DNA from: Peptococcaceae bacterium
GTDB taxonomy: Bacteria; Bacillota; Dehalobacteriia; UBA7702
Length of the DNA stretch: 20,191 nucleotides
Assembly: GCA_019415505.1 (NCBI GenBank)
Contig: DXZC01000023.1
Span: 1 to 20,191, forward strand
Direction of reading: 5' to 3'
Part shown: one piece after another, positions 7,758 through 15,472 of the stretch
How positions within the stretch are numbered: position 1 is the first letter of the stretch
How the letters are laid out: every line of letters starts with the position of its first letter
The notes under the pieces: generated by a model
Told to the model about the DNA's origin: nothing
Seen by the model: the letters and a program-made list of their open reading frames with translations, nothing else
Database searches by the model: none
Program-made: the position numbers and the translations under genes

Positions 7758-8713
7758 ATCATTGTGGGAGCCTGAGTGAACCGGGCTCTCTTTCTTTACG
7801 GATAGATGGCCATTGTGATACCGTCACCGCCCTAAAAAATCAAAAAGCGAAGCATATTGATTTAGAAAATATAGAGCGTTTTGTCGATTTACAATTTTTT
7901 GCTCTTTATATAAAAAACGAATCCGACACTGACCAAGCTGTGGCGGAGAATAATAAATATTACGATTATTACAGTCAGCTACTGCAAAAATATAAAAAAA
8001 TTAAGCCCATATTAACTAAAGCCGACTTAAATAATATTGGTTTAGGGGAGGTTGGCTCCCTTTTAGCTATTGAGAATTCAGAACCGCTATCTGAGGATAG
8101 TGAAGCTTTAAGTCGTCTGGTGGCTAAGGGGTATCGCTCCTTTGGCATCACCTGGAGCAACGATAATTCCTTGGCTGGCGGCGCCAACACTGATACCGGC
8201 TTAAAAAAATTGGGTAAAGATGTTCTAAAAGCCATGAACCATTGCCCTGTAGTTGTCGATTTAGCCCACATGAACCGCCAAAGTTTTTTTGATTCCCTTG
8301 ATATTTTAGAAAAATCTCCGGCCGTAACTCATAGCTGTTGTTACAGCCTATGTCACCATAAACGCAACCTCGCTGATGATGCTCTAAAGTCTTTAACCGA
8401 GGCTGACGGCATTTTAGGCATTACCTTGGTGCGTAGCTTTTTGCAAGATGATAACTTGGCTACCTTGGACCGGGTGATAGACCATATAATTTACGCTGCT
8501 AACATAATGGGTCTGGATAAAGTTGCCTTGGGTTCAGACTTTGACGGCACTGATTTACCTTTGGATATACAAAACCAAGCTGATTTAGATAATCTGTGGC
8601 AATTAATGAAATCAAGAAGCTTTACAGACCAGGAAATAGCGTTGGTGCGGGGCGGCAACTGGCAGCGTTTTTTGGCAAAGACCTTGGGCGACGGTGCTGA
8701 TTATGAAATATGA
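7748..8713 (+). CDS. Membrane dipeptidase family protein (peptidase M19)
   Basis: M19 enzymes are zinc dipeptidases that can also cleave D-amino-acid dipeptides. The 321 residues show the family signatures: DGHCDTV (HxD zinc ligands) near residue 19, LLAIENSE (bridging glutamate), FGITWSNDNSLAGG, VVDLAHMNRQSF, VTHSCC, a second histidine stretch (CHHKRNLADD), and LGSDFDGTD near the end. No signal peptide is present, so the protein is probably cytoplasmic despite the family name. GAGGAG at 7736-7741 precedes the ATG. The next gene starts at an ATG lying inside its last codons (overlap 8703-8713). The substrate cannot be told from sequence. Confidence 0.9.
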   Translation: MPLNHCGSLSEPGSLSLRIDGHCDTVTALKNQKAKHIDLENIERFVDLQFFALYIKNESDTDQAVAENNKYYDYYSQLLQKYKKIKPILTKADLNNIGLGEVGSLLAIENSEPLSEDSEALSRLVAKGYRSFGITWSNDNSLAGGANTDTGLKKLGKDVLKAMNHCPVVVDLAHMNRQSFFDSLDILEKSPAVTHSCCYSLCHHKRNLADDALKSLTEADGILGITLVRSFLQDDNLATLDRVIDHIIYAANIMGLDKVALGSDFDGTDLPLDIQNQADLDNLWQLMKSRSFTDQEIALVRGGNWQRFLAKTLGDGADYEI

Positions 8714-9542
8714 TCTTCACGTTCATAGCAAATATTCAGACGGCAGCTTTACCCTATCTGAACTATGCCAGTTGGCTAAGGAAAGTGGTATAGATGGTTT
8801 TGCTTTAACTGATCACGATACAGTAGCAGGCTGGCGGGAGATCCCCTTTGTTGCCGCAAAATACGCTATAACTATTATACCCTCTGTGGAAATTAGTACG
8901 GAATATGCTGAGCGGGATGTACATATCTTAGCTTATGGTTTGGGTGAATCTAAGCCCCATATCGACAGATTGCTTTCCCGGCTTTACGCGTCACGGGTAA
9001 ATAGAGTGAAAGAAATGGTGGCCAAGCTAAATGACTTAGGTTTGGCAATAACTGCCACAGATGTTTTTCGAGAAGCCGCCGGCGGCTCCCCAGGCCGCCC
9101 ACATGTTGCCAAGGTTTTGATAAAAAACGGCTACGTTGATTCACTATACCAGGCCTTTAACCGATATTTGGGCCGAGGCTGCCCAGGCTATGTGCCCCGG
9201 GAAAAATTGACGCCCCGTCAGTGTGTGGAGATTATCCGGTCTGATAAGGGACTGCCGGTTTTGGCCCACCCCGGCCTAGATGAGGCTTATCGCCTGGTGC
9301 CTCAGTTAGTTGAGGACGGAATTTGGGGCTTGGAAGCGTACCACAGTTCACACAGTCCAGGGCAAGAAATAAAATTTAAGGCTCTGGCGGAGAAATATAA
9401 TCTGCAAATTACTGGCGGTTCTGATTTTCATAGCTGCGACGATGGTAAACATGGGAATATTGGCAGTAAATTTATAGTTACCAATAGTATAGATGAGTTT
9501 TTCGCAAAACAGGGAGGTACAGATAATGTGGAAAGAGTTTAG
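8703..9542 (+). CDS. PHP-domain metal-dependent phosphoesterase (TrpH/YciV-like)
   Basis: The 279-residue protein has a complete PHP domain: DLHVHSKYSDGS at residues 4-15, ALTDHDTVAGW, IPSVEIST, DVHILAYG, GRPHVAKVL, VLAHPG, and GGSDFHS near the C-terminus. Together these make the trinuclear metal site. The family includes E. coli YciV/RNase AM and 3',5'-nucleoside bisphosphate phosphatases, so a small-nucleotide or RNA-end substrate is plausible but not shown. ATG 8703 is used rather than GTG 8694; both lie inside the previous gene, and neither has a strong ribosome site, so translational coupling is likely. The 3' end overlaps cobS by 17 bases. Confidence 0.88.
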   Translation: MKYDLHVHSKYSDGSFTLSELCQLAKESGIDGFALTDHDTVAGWREIPFVAAKYAITIIPSVEISTEYAERDVHILAYGLGESKPHIDRLLSRLYASRVNRVKEMVAKLNDLGLAITATDVFREAAGGSPGRPHVAKVLIKNGYVDSLYQAFNRYLGRGCPGYVPREKLTPRQCVEIIRSDKGLPVLAHPGLDEAYRLVPQLVEDGIWGLEAYHSSHSPGQEIKFKALAEKYNLQITGGSDFHSCDDGKHGNIGSKFIVTNSIDEFFAKQGGTDNVERV

Positions 9543-10287
9543 AGTGGCAGTATCGTTTTTAACAACCTTGCCGCTTAAATATAAAGGTGAGTGGGACGAA
9601 AAGACCTTTTCCCGCGCTTCAATTTTTTATCCCTTAGTTGGGGTTATCATTGGTTTGATTACCGTAGCAGTAATGTATTTAATTAGTTTAACCGACTATG
9701 TGCATATAGCTGCCTTCACTGGTCTTTTAATTTCTATAGTTCTGAGCGGCGGTTTACATTTAGATGGTTTTATGGATATGTGCGATGGTTTACTGGCCTC
9801 TCGCGGCCCGGAACGGGCCTTGGAAATAATGAAGGACAGCCGGGTGGGTTCTTTTTCTGTGATAGGAGTTATCCTCTTACTCTTGGCTAAGTTCCTGTTA
9901 TATGACGCTCTAATGGTCAATGCAGCTTTTATTTTTGCGGTATTGGCAGCCCTTACTTTTTCCCGTTTTATCCTCATCTGTTGCCTGCTTCTTTTTCCTT
10001 GCGCCAGGCAGGAGGGACTGGGCGTGACTGTAAAGAAATATGTATCTAAAGCCGCATTAGTTTTTGGCGGCATCGTTATGTTAGTAATTATTGCTTTGAG
10101 CCGTCAATGGGCTTTACTAATTGCCTTTATTTTAGCCTTGGCTCTGATGTTAGCTTTGACCCAAAGTATAAATAGATTTTTAAATGGTATAACTGGCGAT
10201 ATTATGGGGGCAATGGCAGAAATAGGGGAAGCGGTGTTCCTCTTTATCTACCTGATTTATGCCTGGTTTTTAGGATTTATATTGTAA
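9526..10287 (+). CDS. cobS: Adenosylcobinamide-GDP ribazoletransferase CobS
   Basis: CobS joins alpha-ribazole to adenosylcobinamide-GDP in the last steps of cobalamin assembly, in the membrane. The motif GGLHLDGFMDMCDGLLASR (residues 75-93) and the following RVGSFSVIG are diagnostic, and GDIMGAMAEIGE lies near the end. About six hydrophobic segments fill the 253 residues. ATG 9526 is chosen because AGGGAGG at 9511-9517 lies 8 bases before it; an in-frame ATG at 9493 lies inside the previous gene without such a site. No other cobalamin gene and no cobalamin riboswitch is visible here, so the rest of the pathway must be elsewhere. An AT-rich imperfect hairpin (10284-10319) follows the stop but lacks a T-run. 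Confidence 0.95.
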   Translation: MWKEFRVAVSFLTTLPLKYKGEWDEKTFSRASIFYPLVGVIIGLITVAVMYLISLTDYVHIAAFTGLLISIVLSGGLHLDGFMDMCDGLLASRGPERALEIMKDSRVGSFSVIGVILLLLAKFLLYDALMVNAAFIFAVLAALTFSRFILICCLLLFPCARQEGLGVTVKKYVSKAALVFGGIVMLVIIALSRQWALLIAFILALALMLALTQSINRFLNGITGDIMGAMAEIGEAVFLFIYLIYAWFLGFIL

Positions 10288-10352
10288 ATTTTTCCCCCCT
10301 TGGTAAGAAAAATATTTACGATTTCACTATTCAAAATCAATAAACTATGTTA

Positions 10353-10361
10353 TGATATAAT
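10353..10361 (+). promoter_or_regulatory. Extended -10 promoter of guaB
   Basis: TGATATAAT at 10353-10361 is a perfect TATAAT with an extended TGn. No good -35 is found at 16-18 bases; TTCAAA at 10330 is too far (20-base spacer). Transcription would start near 10368, giving a leader of about 27 bases to the guaB start. No purine riboswitch or CodY box is visible in 10288-10394. Confidence 0.65.
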
Positions 10362-10394
10362 GTAATATATTCAACTTATGGAGGAAATGTGGAG

Positions 10395-11849
10395 ATGGAT
10401 AAGTTTGCCAAAGAGGGCCTTACTTTTGATGATGTGTTGCTGATTCCCGCTGCTTCGGAAATAATCCCGAAAGATGCGGAATTAAAGACGCGCCTTACCA
10501 AAAACATAGAGCTGAACATACCTATTATGAGTGCTGGTATGGATACGGTAACGGAAAGTCACATGGCTATTGCTATGGCAAGAGAAGGCGGTATTGGTAT
10601 TATTCATAAAAATATGACCATAGAAGAGCAGGCTATAGAAGTTGACCGGGTAAAACGCTCGGAAAACGGGGTTATTATAGATCCTATATGTCTAGGACCG
10701 GATAAAAGCTTGCAAGACGCCCTAACTTTAATGGAAAGATACCGTATATCCGGTGTGCCTATTACCGTTGATGGTATTTTAGTTGGTATTCTTACCAATC
10801 GTGATTTACGTTTTGAAACAGACTTCACCAAGCCTATATCCGCCTTGATGACTAAGGATAATCTTATTACTGCTCCGGTGGGTACAAGCTTAGAAAAAGC
10901 CAAGGAAATATTAGGTAACTATAAGGTGGAAAAGTTACCCATAGTTGATGACAAAGGGGCTTTAAAAGGTCTTATTACGATTAAAGACATACAAAAGGCG
11001 CGGAAATATCCTAATGCAGCCAAGGACAGTAAGGGTCGGCTTTTGGTAGGCGCTGCTGTGGGTATTGCAGCTAACACCTTAGAACGGGTAGCTGCTTTAA
11101 GTGATGCTTCTGTCGATGTGATTGTCGTGGATACCGCCCACGGCCATTCCCGCGGTGTACTCCAGATGGTGGAAAAAATAAAATCTACTTATCCGGAACT
11201 CCAAATTATCGGCGGTAATGTTGCCACCGCTGCTGCCACAGAGGCCCTTATAGCTGCTGGAGCTGATGCTGTTAAGGTTGGTATTGGACCTGGCTCTATT
11301 TGTACTACCAGAGTAATTGCTGGTATTGGCGTACCTCAAGTAACCGCTATATATGACTGTGCCATGGCGGCGGAGAAATATGATGTACCGGTTATCGCTG
11401 ACGGCGGTATAAAATACTCCGGTGAAATTGGCAAGGCGATAGCTGCTGGAGCAAGCACTATCATGATGGGCAGTTTGTTGGCTGGTACCGAGGAAAGCCC
11501 TGGCGATGTGGAAATATACCAGGGGCGTAGCTTCAAAGTTTACCGCGGCATGGGTTCTATCTCAGCCATGAAGGAAGGAAGCAAGGACCGTTACTTCCAG
11601 GATACTGATAATGCTAAAAAACTAGTTGCCGAGGGTATAGAAGGCCGAGTACCTTATAAGGGCCCTGTCAGTGATACCATCTTCCAGTTAGTTGGCGGTT
11701 TAAGAGCTTGTATGGGTTATTGTGGTACCAGAACTATCCCGGAATTGCAAAAGAACGGACAGTTTGTGCGTATAACCAACGCTGGGTTAATTGAAAGTCA
11801 TCCCCATGACGTGCAGGTAACTAAGGAGGCGCCCAACTATCGCATTTAA
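10395..11849 (+). CDS. guaB: Inosine-5'-monophosphate dehydrogenase
   Basis: GuaB oxidises IMP to XMP with NAD, the committed step to GMP and GTP. The 484-residue chain has the typical start (KEGLTFDDVLLIPA), two CBS domains (about 95-205), GGNVATAAATEALIAAGADA, and the catalytic loop GPGSICTTR with Cys303. The flap region GSMKEGSK-like sequence (SAMKEGSKDRYFQ) and the GGLRACMGYCG stretch follow. ATG 10395 gives a 10-base spacing from GGAGG at 10380-10384; GTG 10389 is an alternative two codons upstream. It has its own promoter. codY follows after 19 bases, so the GTP-supply gene and the GTP sensor may be co-transcribed. Confidence 0.97.
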   Translation: MDKFAKEGLTFDDVLLIPAASEIIPKDAELKTRLTKNIELNIPIMSAGMDTVTESHMAIAMAREGGIGIIHKNMTIEEQAIEVDRVKRSENGVIIDPICLGPDKSLQDALTLMERYRISGVPITVDGILVGILTNRDLRFETDFTKPISALMTKDNLITAPVGTSLEKAKEILGNYKVEKLPIVDDKGALKGLITIKDIQKARKYPNAAKDSKGRLLVGAAVGIAANTLERVAALSDASVDVIVVDTAHGHSRGVLQMVEKIKSTYPELQIIGGNVATAAATEALIAAGADAVKVGIGPGSICTTRVIAGIGVPQVTAIYDCAMAAEKYDVPVIADGGIKYSGEIGKAIAAGASTIMMGSLLAGTEESPGDVEIYQGRSFKVYRGMGSISAMKEGSKDRYFQDTDNAKKLVAEGIEGRVPYKGPVSDTIFQLVGGLRACMGYCGTRTIPELQKNGQFVRITNAGLIESHPHDVQVTKEAPNYRI

Positions 11850-11868
11850 TATGTGAAGAGGTTCTTTC

Positions 11869-12666
11869 ATGAAAAAATTACTGGAAAAGATACGGATTCT
11901 AAATACCTTAATCCAAAAAAACGACGCCCAAGCCTTAAATTTTGGCGATTTGGCGAAAGTAGTTGGCAGATGTATAGAATCTAACACATATATAATAAGT
12001 AATGCAGGCTATCTTTTGGGTCATTCCATGGAGGATACTCAAATATGCGCCACTATGACGAATATAATAAAAAGGGGCGGCCTGTTTCCCCAGGCTTACA
12101 ATGCTGATATCTTATCTAAAGCTGAAACCGAAGTTAATATAGAGCGTCAGGGCATTTGTACCTTTTATCAGGATACAAAGTGTCAGGTAGGTAATAAGTT
12201 TTCCACCATTGTACCAATTATCGGTGGGGGACAGCGCTGGGGAACTCTGGTTCTCTCAAAACTCAGTGAATTTTCCGATGATGATATTGTCTTAGCGGAA
12301 TACTGTGCAACCTTGGTCGGTATGGAAATAATTCGTTCCAAAACAGCGGAAATAGCCAAAAACGCCAGGGAAAAGGAAGCTGTAGCTATTGCTACCAAGG
12401 CCTTATCTTATTCGGAAATTGAAGCTTTACTCTATCTCTTTAAAAATTTTTTGTATGGCGAGGGCATTGTGAATGCCAGTAAAATAGCTAAAGAAGCTGA
12501 TATAACCCGCTCAGTTATAGTGAGCGCGCTGCGTAAGTTAGAGAGCGCCGGGGTTATAGAGGCTTGTTCCCTGGGTGTTAAAGGGACGCACATAAAAATT
12601 ATTAACGACCATCTTACAACGGAACTCAACGAAGTTCGTAAAAGTAAAATAAATAAGAATGTTTAA
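11869..12666 (+). CDS. codY: GTP-sensing transcriptional regulator CodY
   Basis: CodY represses nutrient-stress genes in low-GC Firmicutes when GTP and branched-chain amino acids are plentiful. The 265 residues (family about 259) show a GAF domain (about 1-155, with TIVPIIGGG and GTLVLSKL) and a winged helix (about 180-245) with ITRSVIVSALRKLESAGVIE, nearly identical to Bacillus CodY. DNA recognition should therefore be conserved. The effector pocket is less so: aligned by eye from memory of B. subtilis CodY, Arg61 is Met63 here, and Arg44-Arg45 are Asn45-Ala46; Phe24, Ser43, Glu153 and Lys158 are kept. The gene lies 19 bases after guaB and 12 before the Nudix gene. In Bacillus codY follows clpQY, so this setting differs. 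Confidence 0.95.
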   Translation: MKKLLEKIRILNTLIQKNDAQALNFGDLAKVVGRCIESNTYIISNAGYLLGHSMEDTQICATMTNIIKRGGLFPQAYNADILSKAETEVNIERQGICTFYQDTKCQVGNKFSTIVPIIGGGQRWGTLVLSKLSEFSDDDIVLAEYCATLVGMEIIRSKTAEIAKNAREKEAVAIATKALSYSEIEALLYLFKNFLYGEGIVNASKIAKEADITRSVIVSALRKLESAGVIEACSLGVKGTHIKIINDHLTTELNEVRKSKINKNV

Positions 12667-12678
12667 GGGGGAATTTAA

Positions 12679-13092
12679 GTGCTTTTTAGAGAATGTGCAG
12701 GTGGAATTGTATTTAACGAGGATAAGGTTTTTCTTATCCGCAATGAAAAGGGTGAGTGGGTGTTTCCCAAAGGCGTTATAAAGCAGGGTAAAACCTCTGC
12801 TGGCGTGGCAGTTGAAAGAGTAAAAATTGAGGCTGGTATAGACGCTGAAATTTTAAGCGCTGTAGGTGAAACCAATTATGAATTCTATTCTATCACCCGT
12901 AATGCCCCGGTATGCAACCGTATTGTGTGGTTCTTAATGAAGGCGAATGATGATAAATTTGAGATTAACAGCGCCGATGAAAAAATCGCGGAAGGCGGTT
13001 ACTATAATATAATAGACGCTTTTGATAAAGTTACATATAGCCAGGATAAATCCCTTTTAAATATTGCATATCGTAAATTAAAGGAGCTTTAA
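12679..13092 (+). CDS. Nudix-fold protein with degenerate Nudix box
   Basis: The 137-residue protein starts like a small Nudix hydrolase (ECAGGIVFNEDKVFLIRNEKGEWVFPKG). The Nudix box should be G-x5-E-x7-REUxEExGU. Here residues 32-54 read G32, then Lys38 for the first Glu, Glu46-Arg47 in place of Arg-Glu, and Ile50-Glu51 in place of Glu-Glu, then Gly53. Only one metal-binding glutamate is in place, so normal diphosphate hydrolysis is doubtful. The reading frame itself is intact and its codon use ordinary, so it is not an obvious pseudogene. GTG 12679 follows AAGGGGGA at 12665-12672. It may bind a nucleotide or act as a sensor; its position 12 bases after codY suggests co-transcription. Confidence 0.75.
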   Translation: MLFRECAGGIVFNEDKVFLIRNEKGEWVFPKGVIKQGKTSAGVAVERVKIEAGIDAEILSAVGETNYEFYSITRNAPVCNRIVWFLMKANDDKFEINSADEKIAEGGYYNIIDAFDKVTYSQDKSLLNIAYRKLKEL

Positions 13093-13107
13093 TTTACCCA
13101 TAGGGCC

Positions 13108-13136
13108 TTGACAATTCCTTGCCAAATTGATATACT
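13108..13136 (+). promoter_or_regulatory. Sigma-A promoter for the tRNA pair
   Basis: TTGACA at 13108-13113, a 17-base spacer, and TATACT at 13131-13136. It lies about 40 bases before tRNA-Pro, a normal arrangement for stable RNA. Confidence 0.8.
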
Positions 13137-13177
13137 AATTCTCGTTGGTACGCCAGATTTTTATGCGGCAGCGGAAT

Positions 13178-13254
13178 CGGGACGTAGCGCAGTTTGGTAG
13201 CGCACCTGATTTGGGATCAGGAGGCCGCAGGTTCAAATCCTGTCGTCCCGACCA
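13178..13254 (+). tRNA. tRNA-Pro (UGG)
   Basis: A cloverleaf fits: the acceptor arms CGGGACG and CGTCCCG pair fully, the anticodon stem CCTGA/TCAGG encloses the loop TTTGGGA with anticodon TGG (13212-13214), and the T arm contains GGTTCAAATCC. ACCA is encoded at the 3' end. The gene is 77 bases long. Confidence 0.95.
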
Positions 13255-13278
13255 GTATTATCACCAAAGAAGTAACAT

Positions 13279-13353
13279 AGGGGTGTCGCCAAGTGGCAAG
13301 GCAACGGTTTCTGGGTCCGTTATTCGTTGGTTCGAATCCAGCCACCCCTGCCA
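13279..13353 (+). tRNA. tRNA-Gln (CUG)
   Basis: The acceptor arms AGGGGTG and CACCCCT pair fully, the T arm has GTTGG TTCGAAT CCAGC, and CCA is encoded after a G discriminator. The anticodon loop is TTCTGGG with anticodon CTG (Gln). The anticodon stem ACGGT/TCCGT has a T-T mismatch next to the loop. It lies 24 bases after tRNA-Pro and shares its promoter and terminator. Confidence 0.9.
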
Positions 13354-13356
13354 GCA

Positions 13357-13394
13357 AAGCACCTGCTAAACGTATTGTTTAGCAGGTGCTTTTT
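13357..13394 (+). terminator. Strong rho-independent terminator of the tRNA operon
   Basis: A 15-bp perfect stem (AAGCACCTGCTAAAC with its complement, 13357-13371 and 13377-13391), loop GTATT, followed by a T-run to 13394. Confidence 0.93.
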
Positions 13395-13842
13395 GTGTAC
13401 TTGGCATGGAGGCAATCTTTAGAGGTAAAGTCCCAGGTTTGCCCTAGTAGTGGGAAAGATGATTATTACGCAGATGACAAAGGAGTAAATATAAGCAACT
13501 ACTAGAGATGCAGGAGAAGGCAAGATTTTATTCTTGGCAACCTAATATTTTCTATTTAGCGGAGATATTCCCATATATTAAAAAACATAGCGTTCTTTTT
13601 CTTGTGGCCGCTAGCTATACCGAACGAGATATCGCTGACTATTTTGGTGAAACGAATGAAAAGCCTTTAGGAAAAACGTAAACTGATTTTTTGGTTATAC
13701 AGATGAAAACTTAAAAGAAATTCGCCGGGCAATTGACCAAACCCTCATAGAAAAGTATAACGTAGAGATGGTAGAGTGGAATAGCGGTTTTTAAGTTGGC
13801 AACTTATTGTTTGCCCTTAGTTTGTATGTAATGAGAAGGATA
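13395..13842. other. Gene-poor region holding the remnant
   Basis: Between the tRNA terminator and the bidirectional terminator, about 450 bases contain no intact gene over 60 codons. Apart from the remnant at 13478-13794 I see no insertion sequence ends, no direct repeat of the tRNA 3' end, and no CRISPR-like repeat. Confidence 0.5.
13478..13794 (+). pseudogene. Frameshifted remnant of an unidentified gene
   Basis: Two protein-like pieces lie in different frames. The first (13478-13681) is open from 13478 and has an ATG at 13508; it reads YSWQPNIFYLAEIFPYIKK and ASYTERDIADYFGETNE, then stops at 13679. The second, in frame +1 (13687-13794), reads DFFGYTDENLKEIRRAID-like residues and ends VEMVEWNSGF with TAA at 13792. 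Further upstream, a third frame reads GKDDYYADDKGVN. Sense-like amino-acid composition across three frames suggests a decayed gene. I do not recognise the family. It lies after the tRNA genes, a common place for inserted DNA. Confidence 0.5.
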
Positions 13843-13887
13843 AAAAAGACCTTAACTTTGTCGTTGCAACGAAGTTAAGGTCTTTTT
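13843..13887. terminator. Bidirectional terminator
   Basis: AAAAAGACCTTAACTT (13843-13858) pairs with AAGTTAAGGTCTTTTT (13872-13887). Inside it is a second palindrome (CGTTG/CAACG). The stem has an A-run on one side and a T-run on the other, so it can stop transcripts from both strands, here the + remnant and the - oxidoreductase gene. Confidence 0.9.
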
Positions 13888-13965
13888 GTGTAACTGGTTT
13901 TGGCCGCCTTAATTATAGCGGACTGATAGTAGACTGGATGAATTCAATATATAAAAAGCTATAAA

Positions 13966-15402
13966 TCAGAGTTTGATAGACTTATGGCTGGGGTTATCAA
14001 TAATATCGCCTTTGTAAGTAAACCGGGAGCCGTGGCAGGGGCAATCCCAGCTCCTTTCGTCAGGATTCCAAGTTAGTTCACAACCCATATGGGGACAACG
14101 TGCCGTTACGTAGTGGAGCTGACGGTCTTGATCCCTATAAACGCCAATTTTTTTACCGTCAATTTTCATAATCGAGCCGCTATCAGGGGGCAGCTTTGCT
14201 AAGTTATATGGCGCTGTGGTCAGAGGATAGCGCAATAAATCGGTAGCGGAGTGGGCGGCGTTAGAGAAAAAGTTGCGGTATGACGCCGCGAGTGTAAATC
14301 TCTGGGGTGAAAATAATCTGCTATATTTGCTGTTTTTGCCAGTTATGGCATCACATATTAAACTAGCTGCGACCATAGACGAGGTCATTCCCCATTTGCC
14401 ATATCCTGTGGCCACATAACAATGTTGGGAAAAAGGCGTATATTTGCCAATGTAAGGCATACCGTCTAAGGACATATTATCCTGAGCTGACCAGTGGTCA
14501 ACTATTTCGGCTTTTGGCCACCATTGCTTGGCGGCTTTATCTAAATTGTCATATTTATGGCCTGATTGGTTTTCACCGGTACGGTGGTTGCCGCCGCCCA
14601 ATAATAATGTATCGCCATAGTTGCGCAAAGAAAATTTTTTGCCGTGTACGCCTAGGTACATACCGTCTACAGCCTGGGCGTTTTTTAATGCTAAGACGTA
14701 GCTGCGTTCCTGATGTAAGCGGCTAAAGAACAGTCCTGCCTTGTCATTGTACGGATAATGGGAAGCATAGACAATATTTTTGGCTGTTATCACAGCATCT
14801 CTAGTTATTACTTTATTTTCCCGGATGCTTTCTACCGGCGTATTTTCGTAGATTGTTAATTCCTTACTTGTTTCCATGAGAAATTTTAAAGGATGAAATT
14901 GATACTGTTTTTCAAAACGCAAGGCCGAGGATACGGCAAAGGGCAGAGATGTCTGCTGGGTTAAGGTGCAATCAATGCCTATTAGCTTGGCAGCGTCATA
15001 TTCCTGCTGTAGGCACGTCTCGTCATTTGTGCTATACAAATAGGCTGGCTTTTCCTCTAAAGCGCAATTAATATTTGCCTTTTCAATAATATGTAGATAC
15101 CTTTTAATGGCTTTCTCGTTGGCCTCAGCGTAAAGCTTGGCTTTTTCAAATCCCATAGTACGCATAAACTTAGCGTAAGTTAAACCGTGCTGGAGGGTCA
15201 ATTTAGCCGTACTGTTGCCGGTTTTGCCGCTACCTCTGGTTTTAGCTTCTAATACTATATTTTCTATGCCCTCTTCAGTTAATAAGTAGCTCAATAGGGT
15301 ACCCGTTAGTCCGCCGCCAATAATTACCGTATTCGTGCTGACATCATTAGTCAAACTTGGGGACTGGGTATTTTCTGTTGTTTCCTGCCAAATGGATGTC
15401 AA
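13966..15402 (-). CDS. FAD-dependent oxidoreductase with C-terminal Rieske domain (YhfW-like)
   Basis: The 478-residue protein joins a DAO-type flavoprotein to a Rieske iron-sulfur domain, as in Bacillus YhfW. The dinucleotide fold is at residues 25-45 (VIIGGGLTGTLLSYLL). The middle holds GKTGNSTAKLT and GKWGMTSSM-like FAD-contact stretches. The Rieske ligands are CPHMGC (436-441) and CPCHGS (454-459), the [2Fe-2S] pair of Cys-x-His and Cys-x2-His plus the two disulfide-type cysteines. It should be a cytoplasmic redox enzyme; its substrate is unknown. The start is TTG at 15402, supported by GAGGTG 8 bases before it; there is no better ATG nearby. It lies 70 bases downstream of the DUF6512-like gene on the same strand. 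Confidence 0.88.
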   Translation of the reverse strand: MTSIWQETTENTQSPSLTNDVSTNTVIIGGGLTGTLLSYLLTEEGIENIVLEAKTRGSGKTGNSTAKLTLQHGLTYAKFMRTMGFEKAKLYAEANEKAIKRYLHIIEKANINCALEEKPAYLYSTNDETCLQQEYDAAKLIGIDCTLTQQTSLPFAVSSALRFEKQYQFHPLKFLMETSKELTIYENTPVESIRENKVITRDAVITAKNIVYASHYPYNDKAGLFFSRLHQERSYVLALKNAQAVDGMYLGVHGKKFSLRNYGDTLLLGGGNHRTGENQSGHKYDNLDKAAKQWWPKAEIVDHWSAQDNMSLDGMPYIGKYTPFSQHCYVATGYGKWGMTSSMVAASLICDAITGKNSKYSRLFSPQRFTLAASYRNFFSNAAHSATDLLRYPLTTAPYNLAKLPPDSGSIMKIDGKKIGVYRDQDRQLHYVTARCPHMGCELTWNPDERSWDCPCHGSRFTYKGDIIDNPSHKSIKL

Positions 15403-15472
15403 AATATTTCACCTCAACTTTATTATGGTCAAAGTGAGGAAAAATAGTCATATCCAGTAAAATAATCTAGCC

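Noticed and set aside
10284..10319. Terminator after cobS
   Set aside because: GTAAATTTTTC and GAAAAATATTTAC can pair with a two-base bulge, but the stem is almost all A-T and no T-run follows.
13145..13369. A 74-codon + strand frame across the tRNA region
   Set aside because: It covers both tRNA genes, which have full cloverleaf folds, promoter and terminator, so the frame is incidental.
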